Position numbers and translations under genes: made by a program. Below, piece after piece: positions 29,453 through 38,600 of a stretch of DNA of 64,000 nt. The DNA is taken from contig NZ_NFHH01000003.1 of NCBI RefSeq assembly GCF_002161285.1, positions 1 through 64,000 on the forward strand. The letters run 5' to 3'. Position 1 is the stretch's first letter. Each line of letters starts with the position of its first letter. Source of the stretch: Blautia sp. An81 (lineage in GTDB: Bacteria > Bacillota > Clostridia > Lachnospirales > Lachnospiraceae). The notes beneath the pieces are model-generated. The model did no database searches, was not told where the DNA came from, and saw nothing but the letters and a program-made list of their open reading frames with translations.

Positions 29453-29875
29453 ATGATCAGGAAAATGGAAAAAGAAGATCTGGACAGAGTTTCCAAAATC
29501 TGGCTGGATACGAATATAAAAGCCCATGATTTTATACCGTCTCAATACTGGAAGAATAATTATGAGCCGGTAAAAGAAATGCTTCCCCAGGCAGAAGTCT
29601 ATGTCTGGGAGGAGAACGGGCAGATCCAGGGCTTTGTGGGCCTGTACGAGGATTATATTGCAGGAATTTTTGTCCTGGAACAGGTACAGTCCAGGGGAAT
29701 CGGCGGGCGGCTTCTGGATCATATCAAAGCAAGAAAGCCCCATTTAAGTCTGAAGGTCTATCAGAAAAATATCCGGGCAGTAAAATTCTATAAACGGGAA
29801 GGATTCCAGATAAAAATGGAATCTGCAGACCAGGAGACCGGAGAGAAGGAATACACCATGGAGTGGCATTCCTGA
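29453..29875 (+). CDS. GNAT-family N-acetyltransferase
   Basis: A 140-residue GCN5-type acetyltransferase. The acetyl-CoA loop appears as VQSRGIGGRLLDHIKA and the C-terminal strand as KVYQKNIRAVKFYKREGF. Length and layout match small YjaB-like enzymes. Substrate unknown. It sits between the EF-Tu domain-2-like gene and the Cys-rich gene with very short gaps, so the three may be co-transcribed. Confidence 0.88.
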   Translation: MIRKMEKEDLDRVSKIWLDTNIKAHDFIPSQYWKNNYEPVKEMLPQAEVYVWEENGQIQGFVGLYEDYIAGIFVLEQVQSRGIGGRLLDHIKARKPHLSLKVYQKNIRAVKFYKREGFQIKMESADQETGEKEYTMEWHS

Positions 29876-29897
29876 AAAAACGAAGGAGGAAACCAGA

Positions 29898-30200
29898 ATG
29901 ATCATTGAGAATCATCCGAAACAGTTGGCGGCAATGGAGGAATTTCATAAAGGAAACCGGGCAGAAGGACTTCGTCTTCAGGAAGAGTTTGCAGCCCAGT
30001 TCAGAGAAGAATATAAGGATAAGGACCACTGTCCCTGCAAGAAAGCCTGCCGTTATCATGGAAACTGCAAAGAATGTGTGGCTATACACAGGGCCCACCA
30101 GGAACATGTGCCCAATTGCATGCGGCCTATGCTGAATAAAAAATTTAAGATTTTATCGGAATTAACAGAACATACTCTGGCAAAGGAAATCATTGGATAG
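29898..30200 (+). CDS. Small cysteine- and histidine-rich protein, unrecognised
   Basis: A 100-residue protein with a helical N-terminal half and a compact Cys/His cluster (HCPCKKACRYHGNCKEC, then HRAHQEHVPNC). Six cysteines (45, 47, 51, 57, 60 and 74) and several histidines suggest a structural zinc site or an iron-sulphur cluster. Similar short proteins are sometimes labelled LPS biosynthesis in databases, without support in a Gram-positive host. GAAGGAGG precedes the start. Confidence 0.65.
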   Translation: MIIENHPKQLAAMEEFHKGNRAEGLRLQEEFAAQFREEYKDKDHCPCKKACRYHGNCKECVAIHRAHQEHVPNCMRPMLNKKFKILSELTEHTLAKEIIG

Positions 30201-30268
30201 ATATAGAATGGAGCATACCATCATGTGCAGGGGTTCATAATGCCTGCTAAAAGTTCTATATATTCAAT

Positions 30269-30298
30269 TTGAAATATTAAGAATAAAACCGATATGAA
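30269..30298 (+). promoter_or_regulatory. Candidate promoter of the cas operon
   Basis: TTGAAA (30269-30274), 18-base spacer, TATGAA (30293-30298). Transcription would start only about 15 bases before the cas6 ATG, with AAGGAG at the very 5' end, so the true start could be further upstream. Confidence 0.4.
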
Positions 30299-30319
30299 TC
30301 AAGAAAGGAGAACAGTAAG

Positions 30320-31057
30320 ATGAGGTTAGAATTAATTCTCTCGCTTAAGTATCCCAGGCTGCCTGTCGATAATAAGCGAATCTGGATTTCTTTTCTAAAA
30401 AATTGTCTGGCAAAAAGTGGAGACGGAAGGTTTTACAAGCAATATTTTGAAGGAACACCTACGAAAGATTACACATTTAGTATAATTCTTCCTGATCCTA
30501 AATTTCAAGATAATATTGTTGTATTTGCTAAGAATAGTCTGAAAATGATATTCTCAGCAGATGATAGAAAGAAAACAGGGCTGATTTTTTTTCAGGCATT
30601 TATCCAGGAAAAAGGAAAAGAATTTCCTTTGCCTGATGGAAATGTAATGAAACTGGAAAAAATTATACAGATTCCGGAAAAGCTGATCACATCGGATAGA
30701 GTTGTATTTCGGACCGCAGTAGGGGGCGGATTTGTAATTCGCAGCCATAACAAAGAGACGAATAAAGACCGCTTTTATTCGTTTGAAGATGAAGGATTCT
30801 CTGCACAGATGAAAGAAGTTCTTAAATATCAGGCTGTGAGTGCAGGATTTAGGGAAGCGGATGGAGAGAATATAGAATTTACACCTATCCGATGCAGGAA
30901 GGTTTTGGTAAAGCAGTACCGAGTTCTGGTGGATTGCACCTGCGGTATTTTCGAGCTGCATGGAAATCCGGAACTTCTGCAATACTTCTATCAGGCAGGC
31001 ATTGGATCCAAACATTCCATGGGATACGGGATGCTGGATGTTCTGTCGGAAAGATGA
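30320..31057 (+). CDS. cas6: CRISPR repeat endonuclease Cas6
   Basis: A 245-residue Cas6, which cuts the precursor CRISPR RNA within each repeat and leaves an eight-base 5' handle. Two ferredoxin-like halves are apparent, and the C-terminal glycine-rich loop GIGSKHSMGYGML is diagnostic for the family. It is the first gene of the eight-gene cas operon and starts after GAAAGGAGAA. Codon and base composition are more AT-rich than nearby housekeeping genes, as expected for a transferred defence locus. Confidence 0.92.
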   Translation: MRLELILSLKYPRLPVDNKRIWISFLKNCLAKSGDGRFYKQYFEGTPTKDYTFSIILPDPKFQDNIVVFAKNSLKMIFSADDRKKTGLIFFQAFIQEKGKEFPLPDGNVMKLEKIIQIPEKLITSDRVVFRTAVGGGFVIRSHNKETNKDRFYSFEDEGFSAQMKEVLKYQAVSAGFREADGENIEFTPIRCRKVLVKQYRVLVDCTCGIFELHGNPELLQYFYQAGIGSKHSMGYGMLDVLSER

Positions 31058-31076
31058 TTGAGGGGAGGCGGAAGAT

Positions 31077-32447
31077 GTGAGACTAAGTAATGACAACGAA
31101 AAGTTTGATACATGTCTGACAGCATCGGATTGGCGGTATTCTGCTGCGATTGTTGGTCTGTGCAAATATTTTAAATTTTATAAACATGAGCTGAAATATG
31201 AATTTTCCGATGATTATCTGAAATTCAACGCAGCGGATATAACAGAAGATCGGTATTTGAAATTTGCAGAGGGGTATTTTGAAGATCAGTTTCAACACAG
31301 AGAACTGGAAAAGTATATGAATCTCGAAAGTTGGTCGGAAGATCAGACAAAGCGGATCAACGAACTTCTGCGAGGTAATTCCGTTATGAAAAAGGTATTC
31401 GGAAAGATAAAGTTTGACGGAGAAAATGCAGAAGAAATCAGGAAACTGATACAGATAAACCGCAGTGAATTGATCCGGGAGACTTTTCGAAATAAATCAA
31501 ATTTATATAAGAATTTTGCAAATCCAGGGCAATTGTTTAAAGAGGGAGGGATCTGCTGCCGCCTATGGGGGTATTACGTAGATGGCGTAAGGAAAACAAA
31601 AGCATTATCTTATAATTTTGATGTGAATACATTTGTTTCGCAAGATAATTCTCTTTTTGATTTTATACCTTTTGCGTTTTGGGGAGACAGAGAAGTCTTT
31701 TTTGTTAATGATAATTTTTCACTCGAACAGTTGGTTCGTACAAATGAGACGCTGGAAAAACAGGTACAGATGCAGGTTACGGAAGAGCAGAAAAGCAAGA
31801 GTGCAAGAAAAGTATTGTTTAAAACAATTCAGGAGACGGCAGATTTTCTGAATTACAGCGTGGAAGTTATAACAAAGCAAAGGGACGCAGAATTTTTTGA
31901 GACTATGTATGTGCGGAAAGAAAGTATAAAAATTTTGCGGAAATTGAACGTGTATGAGCCGTTTTGTTTTTCAGTAAAGATAAATGACAATTACTATCTT
32001 GACGTACAGAAAAAGGTGACGGAATGCATTTTGAATCTGGTACGGACAGATGAGCTTATCGAGTTTTTCTTAAAGCGGGATGCGAGACGTGATATCCAGA
32101 GCGATTCAGAATACTTGGTTTCGCTGTTGATCAGAGTCAATATTTTAATTTGTGGAGGTGGAGAGATGAATCAAGCAATGAGAGGGGCATATGCCTGTGC
32201 AAAAGAGGTTGTTAGTGCAATTCCGGAAAACAAATATAAGGCATATCGTCAAAAACTGACGAGTGCAGTCGTGTTTAAAGATTACGACAGATGTTGCCAG
32301 ATATTGCTGCAATTGTCTAATTACAGTGGGGTGACATTTGATTTCGTATATAATCTCTTTGAAGATTTCGACAAAAACAAGGACGTGATATACACATTTA
32401 TTAATGCTTTAACGAGCAAAAAAGAGAAGATTAAGCAGGAGGGATAA
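31077..32447 (+). CDS. cas8: Type I-B Cascade large subunit Cas8 (Cst1-like)
   Basis: A 456-residue protein starting with GTG, placed between cas6 and a Cst2-type cas7, where the type I-B large subunit sits. Large subunits recognise the PAM and recruit Cas3. Sequence conservation in this family is low; position and the segment FIPFAFWGDREVFFVNDNF support the Cst1 (Cas8b1) call. Its last 93 residues form a separate helical domain that can be made on its own from an internal start (see the Cas11-like entry). Its stop is two bases before cas7. Confidence 0.82.
   Translation: MRLSNDNEKFDTCLTASDWRYSAAIVGLCKYFKFYKHELKYEFSDDYLKFNAADITEDRYLKFAEGYFEDQFQHRELEKYMNLESWSEDQTKRINELLRGNSVMKKVFGKIKFDGENAEEIRKLIQINRSELIRETFRNKSNLYKNFANPGQLFKEGGICCRLWGYYVDGVRKTKALSYNFDVNTFVSQDNSLFDFIPFAFWGDREVFFVNDNFSLEQLVRTNETLEKQVQMQVTEEQKSKSARKVLFKTIQETADFLNYSVEVITKQRDAEFFETMYVRKESIKILRKLNVYEPFCFSVKINDNYYLDVQKKVTECILNLVRTDELIEFFLKRDARRDIQSDSEYLVSLLIRVNILICGGGEMNQAMRGAYACAKEVVSAIPENKYKAYRQKLTSAVVFKDYDRCCQILLQLSNYSGVTFDFVYNLFEDFDKNKDVIYTFINALTSKKEKIKQEG
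32166..32447 (+). CDS. Cas11-like small subunit from an internal start within cas8
   Basis: Inside cas8 and in the same frame, GGAGG (32154-32158) stands seven bases before ATG at 32166 (codon 364). This SD is one of the best in the operon. It would yield a 93-residue, wholly helical protein beginning MNQAMRGAYACAKEVVSAI. Internal translation of the small subunit Cas11 from cas8-type genes is known for several type I systems (I-B, I-C and I-D), where multiple copies line the Cascade belly. No separate cas11 gene exists in this operon, which fits. The call is inferred from the site and the helical nature of the C-terminus. Confidence 0.7.
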   Translation: MNQAMRGAYACAKEVVSAIPENKYKAYRQKLTSAVVFKDYDRCCQILLQLSNYSGVTFDFVYNLFEDFDKNKDVIYTFINALTSKKEKIKQEG

Positions 32448-32449
32448 CA

Positions 32450-33331
32450 ATGAAAAAGAATGCACTCACATTAACAGTAGTTGCCAATATGACATCTAAC
32501 TACTCAGAAGGACTGGGGAATATTGCCAGCGTACAGAAAGTATTTAAAAACAAAAAGGTCTATACGATAAGGAGCCGGGAAAGTTTAAAGAATGCGGTTA
32601 TGGTCCAGGCGGGAATGTATGATGACCTTCAGACGGAAGTGGATGGCGCTACGCAGAAACTGGTGACACCAGAATTAAATGCGGCAACTTGCCGGGCGCT
32701 GGAAGGCGGTTATATGAGTACAAAGGGGACTACATATGTGCGGAAGAGTTCCGTATATTTTACAGACGCGATTGCCTGTGAGAGCTTTGTGAATGAGACA
32801 CGCTTCCACAACAATCTTTATCTGGCTGGAAATTATGCAAAGGCGCAGGGGAAAAATATTCAGAACGATGCAGATGGTGTCGGATTAATGCCGTATCAGT
32901 ATGAGTATGATAAATCTTTGAAAGTTTACAGCATGACGATAGATCTGGGCATGGTTGGAAAGGATGAAAATTTTGACGCCGAAGCTTCTCCAGAAGAAAA
33001 GGCTGCCAGAATCGAATATCTTCTGCGGGCGGTGGAAACTCTGAGCCTTGTGGTCAAAGGAAATCTTGATAATGCCGAGCCGGTGTTTGTTGTTGGCGGA
33101 CTGAGCGAAAGAAAGACGCATTATTTTGAAAATGTAGTCCATGTAGAGGAAGACCGGCTCATTATGTCAGATGACCTGAAAGAAAAGCTTGGTCAGGGGT
33201 ATCGGGCAGGCCTGCTTAAGAGCAGAGTTTTTCTGAATGAGGATGAGATCGAAGAAGAACTTCATCCAATGTCTGTTCCTGCATTCTTTAACGCATTAGT
33301 CGAAGATGTAAAAGCATATTATGGCGTTTAA
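32450..33331 (+). CDS. cas7: Type I-B Cascade backbone subunit Cas7 (Cst2/DevR family)
   Basis: A 293-residue RAMP protein of the Cst2/DevR group. The N-terminus LTLTVVANMTSNYSEGLGNI and the later KGTTYVRKSSVYFTDAIACE are typical. Several copies coat the crRNA spacer in the Cascade complex. It begins two bases after cas8 and is followed closely by cas5, so the effector subunits are translated from one message. Confidence 0.9.
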   Translation: MKKNALTLTVVANMTSNYSEGLGNIASVQKVFKNKKVYTIRSRESLKNAVMVQAGMYDDLQTEVDGATQKLVTPELNAATCRALEGGYMSTKGTTYVRKSSVYFTDAIACESFVNETRFHNNLYLAGNYAKAQGKNIQNDADGVGLMPYQYEYDKSLKVYSMTIDLGMVGKDENFDAEASPEEKAARIEYLLRAVETLSLVVKGNLDNAEPVFVVGGLSERKTHYFENVVHVEEDRLIMSDDLKEKLGQGYRAGLLKSRVFLNEDEIEEELHPMSVPAFFNALVEDVKAYYGV

Positions 33332-33355
33332 TAAAAGGGAAAGCAGGTGATGCAG

Positions 33356-34432
33356 ATGAAAGCGCTGCGTTTGGTGATTCATCAGTCCAGTGCAAATTAT
33401 AAGCGTGAGGAAACGGTGGATAATAAAATGACGTATCCGCTTCCGCCGTTTTCAACAGTGATCGGTGCACTGCATAATGCATGTGGATATCGCGAGTATA
33501 AAGAGATGGATATCAGTATCCAGGGGCGGTTTGGTTCTATGCACAGAGAACCCTACACAGACTACTGCTTTTTGAATTCTACTCAGGATGACAGGGGGAT
33601 CCTGGTTAAGATGAGAAATGCAGATATGCTTTCCAATGCGTATGACAGAGTGGCAAGCGCGAAAAAGCCACAGGGGAACAGCTTCCGGAATGGAATAACA
33701 ATTCAGGTGCATGATCAGAAATTGCTGGATGAATATAGAGAGTTAAAAGATTTAAATGATGAAATATCAGAGTTTAAGAAAAACAGATTTAATCCGGTGA
33801 TGGCACTTTTGAAAAGAAGGAAAAAAGCTCTTTCTGAAAAAAAGAAAGCATTGGGAAAAGGAAGTGGCCAGTTTTGCGGGGTAGAAAGAAGAGAGAAAGA
33901 ACTCAAAGCTGCAGAAAAACTGATGAAAGAGAGAATGGAACAATTCCAAAGTGAAAGATATACGATTCCAATCTCTAAATTCAGAACACTCACAAAGTCC
34001 ATGAAGTTTTATGAGGTTTTGGATGATATTGAACTTATCATTCATGTCCGGGCATCGGATGAGGTTCTGAATGACATTTTTGAACATAGGTTTGATATTA
34101 AAAGTATAGGGAGAAGTGAAGATTTTATTTCTCTTGAAGAGGCAAAACTGGTCGAACTGCAGGAAGATGCAGAGGATGAAATCGACAGTGATTATTCTGC
34201 ATATGTAGATAAAAACCTGGTAGATGACGAAAAAATATTATTGGACAGCAAGTATGAAGAATCGGGTGGAACGCTGTATTTCTTGAACAAGAACTATGAA
34301 GTTGTAGCGGGAAAACGTATTTTTAAGAAGAAAAAAGCACTTTATGTATCAGGATATTCGGCAGAGGGATTTGGCGACGGCCTTTATCTGGATGCAGACG
34401 GAAATAAGAAATATATTGTTAATTTCTTTTAA
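33356..34432 (+). CDS. cas5: Type I-B Cascade subunit Cas5 (Cst-type)
   Basis: A RAMP protein of about 358 residues that caps the 5' handle of the crRNA. The N-terminus MKALRLVIHQSSANYKREET and the following PLPPFSTVIGALHNACGY are the Cas5t signature. A lysine- and glutamate-rich insertion, probably coiled coil, occupies about residues 130-205. The ATG at 33356 is chosen over the GTG at 33347 because of AGGTG spacing and the match to the family N-terminus. Confidence 0.88.
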   Translation: MKALRLVIHQSSANYKREETVDNKMTYPLPPFSTVIGALHNACGYREYKEMDISIQGRFGSMHREPYTDYCFLNSTQDDRGILVKMRNADMLSNAYDRVASAKKPQGNSFRNGITIQVHDQKLLDEYRELKDLNDEISEFKKNRFNPVMALLKRRKKALSEKKKALGKGSGQFCGVERREKELKAAEKLMKERMEQFQSERYTIPISKFRTLTKSMKFYEVLDDIELIIHVRASDEVLNDIFEHRFDIKSIGRSEDFISLEEAKLVELQEDAEDEIDSDYSAYVDKNLVDDEKILLDSKYEESGGTLYFLNKNYEVVAGKRIFKKKKALYVSGYSAEGFGDGLYLDADGNKKYIVNFF

Positions 34433-34440
34433 GGATAAAA

Positions 34441-34464
34441 GGGCAGCAGGAAAAACTGCTGCTC
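34441..34464 (+). other. Intercistronic hairpin between cas5 and cas3
   Basis: GGGCAGCAG-GAAAAA-CTGCTGCTC folds into a nine-pair stem (one G-U) in the longest gap of the operon, 74 bases. No T run follows, so it is not a full terminator; it may stabilise the upstream Cascade message or lower cas3 expression. Confidence 0.5.
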
Positions 34465-34506
34465 TTAATGCAATAAACTGGTACACAGGCAGAGGGGCAA
34501 GAGGAT

Positions 34507-36750
34507 ATGAAGGATGGAACATTTTGGGCAAAACCGGATGAAACAATAGAAGAGCATGTAGAAAAGCTACTGATAGAACTGGAGCGGATGAAAAGCTATG
34601 GATATATACAGGATGATGAGTTATACAGATTGGTAAGGATTGCCTGTATACATCATGATGACGGAAAGGCAAATCCTGAGATGCAAAACAGACTTGCAAA
34701 GGCGAAATGCGGGCAGCATATTTTGTTTAATCAGGACAAAGAAATCCCCCATAACGTGCTTTCTGGATTTTTTTTAAATCCAGATCAATTCGATGGATTC
34801 GAAGACCCAAAGCTGGAATATTACAGGGTTCTGTTTGCAATTCTTTATCATCATGATTATGGAGATCCGATTGAAATCTTGGAAGAAAATAAAGAATTGA
34901 TTTCTTCTCTTCTTGCGGGATTCTGTATATATGATATTAATAAACGGAGTACGAGAAAAAGGATTAAAAAGATGATAAATGATCCTGCTGCGATTAAAAT
35001 TAAAGGAATCTTACATCTATGCGATTACAGCGCAAGCGGTGGATACGTTTCTGAATATCCAAATGATTTTCTGGATACTTCTATGGAAAATGTCAGAATG
35101 CTGTGGCGTCAGCATAATCCGGAAGCGGATTGGAATGAACTGCAGGCCTTTTGCGGCGAGAGGCAGGATGACAATGTAATTGTGGTGGCACAGACTGGAA
35201 TGGGGAAGACAGAAGCAGGATTTCGGTGGATCGGAAACCATAAAGGATATTTTATCCTTCCTCTGAGAACGGCGATCAATGCAATGTATGACAGGGTGAA
35301 GGAAACAATTTTGCTTAATAAAGATATTGATACAAGGCTTGCGGTCCTTCATTCTGAGTCATTGGAATATTACGCAAAACAATCGGAAGGAACTATCGAT
35401 TTAATTGAATATGAAAATCGGGGAAAGCATTTGTCTATACCGCTTAGTATATCGACTCTTGATCAGTTGTTTGATTTTGTTTTTAAGTATCAGACTTATG
35501 AACTGAAGTTGACAACGCTTTCTTTCTCCAAGATCGTAATAGATGAAATACAGATGTATGATCCGGAACTGCTGCGCTATTTAATCACTGGATTAAAGCA
35601 AATTGTCAGCATGGGAGGGAAAGTTGCGGTCATGACCGCGACATTGCCTCCGTTTATCAAAGATTTTCTGATGGAAAATATTCCATTCAAAAAAGAAAAT
35701 ATTGCAACATTCGTAAATGATTCTATCCGTCATCATTTGGAAATCCGGGATCGAAAGATCAATGCAGAAGATATTGAGGAATTTTACCGCAGAAACTGCA
35801 GATCAGGAGAAGCAGGGAAAATACTGGTCGTATGCAATACGATACGAAAAGCGCAGGAGCTGTATGAAGAATTGAAGGAGAATCTGGGAGGCCAGGATGT
35901 ACATATTCTTCACAGCCGTTTTATACGGAGAGAGAGAGCGGTATTAGAAAAAGAGATTCTGGACTTTGGGAAGACTTTTGATGAAAACAGGAAGATTGAC
36001 CGCAGATCGGGGATCTGGATATCAACATCACTTGTAGAGGCGAGCCTGGACATTGATTTTGATTATCTTTTTACAGAACTTTACGAACTCAGTTCGCTGT
36101 TTCAAAGACTGGGAAGGTGTAACCGTAAAGGGGTAAAATCAATAGCGGGGCCGAATTGTTTTGTGTATACACAGATTGATGCGGAGCATCTGACCGGGAC
36201 ACCGCATGGGTTTATCGACAGAACCTTATTCGAACTGTCAAGATCAGCACTGAACGAGGTGAATGGAATACTCAGTGAAGCACAAAAGATAGAGTTGATC
36301 AATAAATATTTTACAACTGAGAATGTGCGGGGGAGTGAGTACTTGAAGAAATATGGCGACGTTGACTGGATCGAAGGGATACAGCCATATCAGTTTGAAA
36401 AAAACGAGTTTGATCTGAGAAATATCTTGTCAGAAACAGTGATCCCGAGTCCGATTTACGAAAGACACAGACAGGAGATTGAGTCTGCTGCAGAAAAAGC
36501 ATCGGATATGACACGAAATTATATTGAACGGATGAAAGAGAAAGAAAAAATCATGCAATATGCGCTGAGTGTCCCGTATTGGTATTGGACGAAGTATCAA
36601 TCTGCGGTCCGGCAGGGAAAAGCATGTTCGTTTGCGCCTGTTAAACTTAGCAGAAGAGAACAGATTCCGGTAATGGAATGTGTGTATGATGAGGCGGGTT
36701 TTCATCAAATGAATTTCCAAGATCAGACAGGAATGGGAATTATCCTTTAA
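34507..36750 (+). CDS. cas3: CRISPR-associated helicase-nuclease Cas3
   Basis: A 747-residue fusion of an N-terminal HD nuclease and a superfamily 2 helicase. HD residues: His17, His50-Asp51 in HHDDGK, His82 and the pair in LYHHDYGD. Helicase motifs: Walker A AQTGMGKTE (Lys234), DEIQ at 346-349 in place of the more common DEVH, SAT-like VMTATLP and motif VI QRLGRCNRKG (533-542). It degrades target DNA after recruitment by Cascade. All nuclease and helicase residues appear intact, so the system should be interference-competent. Confidence 0.94.
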   Translation: MKDGTFWAKPDETIEEHVEKLLIELERMKSYGYIQDDELYRLVRIACIHHDDGKANPEMQNRLAKAKCGQHILFNQDKEIPHNVLSGFFLNPDQFDGFEDPKLEYYRVLFAILYHHDYGDPIEILEENKELISSLLAGFCIYDINKRSTRKRIKKMINDPAAIKIKGILHLCDYSASGGYVSEYPNDFLDTSMENVRMLWRQHNPEADWNELQAFCGERQDDNVIVVAQTGMGKTEAGFRWIGNHKGYFILPLRTAINAMYDRVKETILLNKDIDTRLAVLHSESLEYYAKQSEGTIDLIEYENRGKHLSIPLSISTLDQLFDFVFKYQTYELKLTTLSFSKIVIDEIQMYDPELLRYLITGLKQIVSMGGKVAVMTATLPPFIKDFLMENIPFKKENIATFVNDSIRHHLEIRDRKINAEDIEEFYRRNCRSGEAGKILVVCNTIRKAQELYEELKENLGGQDVHILHSRFIRRERAVLEKEILDFGKTFDENRKIDRRSGIWISTSLVEASLDIDFDYLFTELYELSSLFQRLGRCNRKGVKSIAGPNCFVYTQIDAEHLTGTPHGFIDRTLFELSRSALNEVNGILSEAQKIELINKYFTTENVRGSEYLKKYGDVDWIEGIQPYQFEKNEFDLRNILSETVIPSPIYERHRQEIESAAEKASDMTRNYIERMKEKEKIMQYALSVPYWYWTKYQSAVRQGKACSFAPVKLSRREQIPVMECVYDEAGFHQMNFQDQTGMGIIL

Positions 36751-36777
36751 TGTGTGTTTTGCTGAAAGGAAAGTATT

Positions 36778-37272
36778 ATGGACAGAGAGATAACTGGTGT
36801 TATGGTATATTACAACGAAGTATGCCGGCGGAAACTGTGGTATTTCTATCATGGTATACAATTAGAGCAGGATAATGAGAATGTAAAAATAGGAAAGGTT
36901 CTTGATGAAGAAACTTATAAAAGGGATGAGAAACATATCAATATCGATAATGTTATTAATATTGATTTTATCCGTTCAAGCGGGATACTGCATGAGATCA
37001 AAAAGAGCCGCAAGATAGAAGCGGCAGGGATCCTTCAGGTAAAATACTACTTATATTATTTAAAACAAAAAGGAGTAGAGGGTATCACGGCGCGGATAGA
37101 TTATCCTTTGTTGAAAAAATCACTGGAAGTTGAGTTGACGGATGAGGATGAAGCGGAGATCAAGACAAAGCTAGGGGAGATCAGAAAAATCGTAAACGCG
37201 GATATACCTCCCGAATTGAAGAAAAAGAATATTTGTAAATCGTGTGCATATTTTGCTCTTTGCTTTATTTAA
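36778..37272 (+). CDS. cas4: CRISPR adaptation nuclease Cas4
   Basis: A 164-residue RecB-like nuclease. An N-terminal cysteine (EVCRRKLWYF) and three C-terminal cysteines (ICKSCAYFALCF) form the 4Fe-4S site, and the catalytic core shows ILHEIKKSRK with the conserved lysine. Cas4 trims prespacers and selects PAM-containing ones together with Cas1-Cas2, encoded directly downstream. The protein ends two residues after the last cluster cysteine. Confidence 0.9.
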   Translation: MDREITGVMVYYNEVCRRKLWYFYHGIQLEQDNENVKIGKVLDEETYKRDEKHINIDNVINIDFIRSSGILHEIKKSRKIEAAGILQVKYYLYYLKQKGVEGITARIDYPLLKKSLEVELTDEDEAEIKTKLGEIRKIVNADIPPELKKKNICKSCAYFALCFI

Positions 37273-37316
37273 TAACGGTTATCAATAAGATGAAGTGAAA
37301 GGGGAAGGACAGTGCA

Positions 37317-38309
37317 ATGAAAAGAAGTTACTATATTTACAATAACGGATCTTTGCGGCGAAAAGATAATACACTTACTTTTACAGATGAAAACGATGAC
37401 AAAAGAGATCTTCCGATTGAACAGATCCATGATATTTATGTTATGTCTGAGATGACGTTTAATACCAGCCTGATCAATCTTCTTTCTCAGTATGGCATAC
37501 CGGTACATTTTTTTAACTATTACAGTTTCTATACCGGCAGCTTTTATCCGAGAGAACGTTTAGTTTCTGGAAATCTTTTAGTCCGTCAGGTTGAGCATTA
37601 TACGGACCATGAAAAACGAATGGAACTGGCGAAAGCATTTATAGAAGGTGCCTCATATAATATTTACCGCAACCTGCGTTATTATAATGGGAGGGGAAAA
37701 GATGTACAGTCGTATATGAATGAGATAGAAGATTTACGGAAACAGATCCCTAAAGCGCAGAGTATCCAGGAGTTGATGGGGTATGAAGGGAATATCAGGA
37801 AAATATATTACAGTGCCTGGCCGGTTATCATTGACCAGGAAATTGAGTTTGAGAAGAGGGTAAAAAATCCGCCTGACAATATGGTTAATACACTGATTTC
37901 TTTTGTGAATACGTTGATATATACAAAAATGCTGGGAGAAATTTATCAGACTCAGCTGAATCCAACTGTCAGTTATCTCCATGAACCAGGTGATAGAAGG
38001 TTTTCGTTAAGCCTTGATCTGGCAGAAATATTTAAACCAATTTTGGGAGACCGATTGATTTTTTCTCTTTTGAACAGGAAGCAGATTACAGAAAAAAATT
38101 TTACAAAGGGATTGAATTATCTGCATTTGTCTCAGAACGCTTCAAAAACGATCGTGGCGGAATTGGACGCAAAAATGCAGACCACGATAAAGCATAAAGC
38201 TCTAAATAAGACAGTTTCTTATCAATATTTAATGCGTCTGGAATGTTATAAACTGGTGAAACATCTTTTAGGGGAAAAGGTATATGAGCCTTTTGAAATA
38301 TGGTGGTAG
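37317..38309 (+). CDS. cas1: CRISPR integrase Cas1
   Basis: A 330-residue Cas1b. The N-terminal beta domain (IYNNGSLRRKDNTLTF) leads to the helical integrase domain, with conserved NTLISFVNTLIY, the catalytic histidine in VSYLHEPGDRR and the acidic residues in SLDLAEIFKP. It catalyses integration of new spacers at the leader end. It sits between cas4 and cas2 with short spacing. Confidence 0.96.
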   Translation: MKRSYYIYNNGSLRRKDNTLTFTDENDDKRDLPIEQIHDIYVMSEMTFNTSLINLLSQYGIPVHFFNYYSFYTGSFYPRERLVSGNLLVRQVEHYTDHEKRMELAKAFIEGASYNIYRNLRYYNGRGKDVQSYMNEIEDLRKQIPKAQSIQELMGYEGNIRKIYYSAWPVIIDQEIEFEKRVKNPPDNMVNTLISFVNTLIYTKMLGEIYQTQLNPTVSYLHEPGDRRFSLSLDLAEIFKPILGDRLIFSLLNRKQITEKNFTKGLNYLHLSQNASKTIVAELDAKMQTTIKHKALNKTVSYQYLMRLECYKLVKHLLGEKVYEPFEIWW

Positions 38310-38321
38310 GCAGGGATTGCT

Positions 38322-38600
38322 ATGTATGTGATATTAGTATATGATATAAAAAGTGACCAGAGCGGAGCGAAAGTACTGTCCAAGACGTTTAAAACCTGTA
38401 AGAAATATTTGATGCATATACAGAATTCTGTTTTTGAAGGAGAGATTTCTGAAGCGCAGCTTTTAAAATTGAAAATGGAACTTAATAAAGTGATTCGAGA
38501 GGACAGAGATTCATTGATTGTATTTAAATGTAGGAATGAGAAGTGGATTCCTAAGGAGTTTTGGGGTGTGGATGATGATAAGACAAGCAACTTTTTATGA
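38322..38600 (+). CDS. cas2: CRISPR adaptation protein Cas2
   Basis: A 92-residue ferredoxin-fold protein that holds two Cas1 dimers together in the integration complex. The first strand VILVYDI carries the conserved aspartate (residue 8). The length and the C-terminal extension fit the family. It is the last gene of the operon; the array leader starts right after it. Confidence 0.94.
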   Translation: MYVILVYDIKSDQSGAKVLSKTFKTCKKYLMHIQNSVFEGEISEAQLLKLKMELNKVIREDRDSLIVFKCRNEKWIPKEFWGVDDDKTSNFL

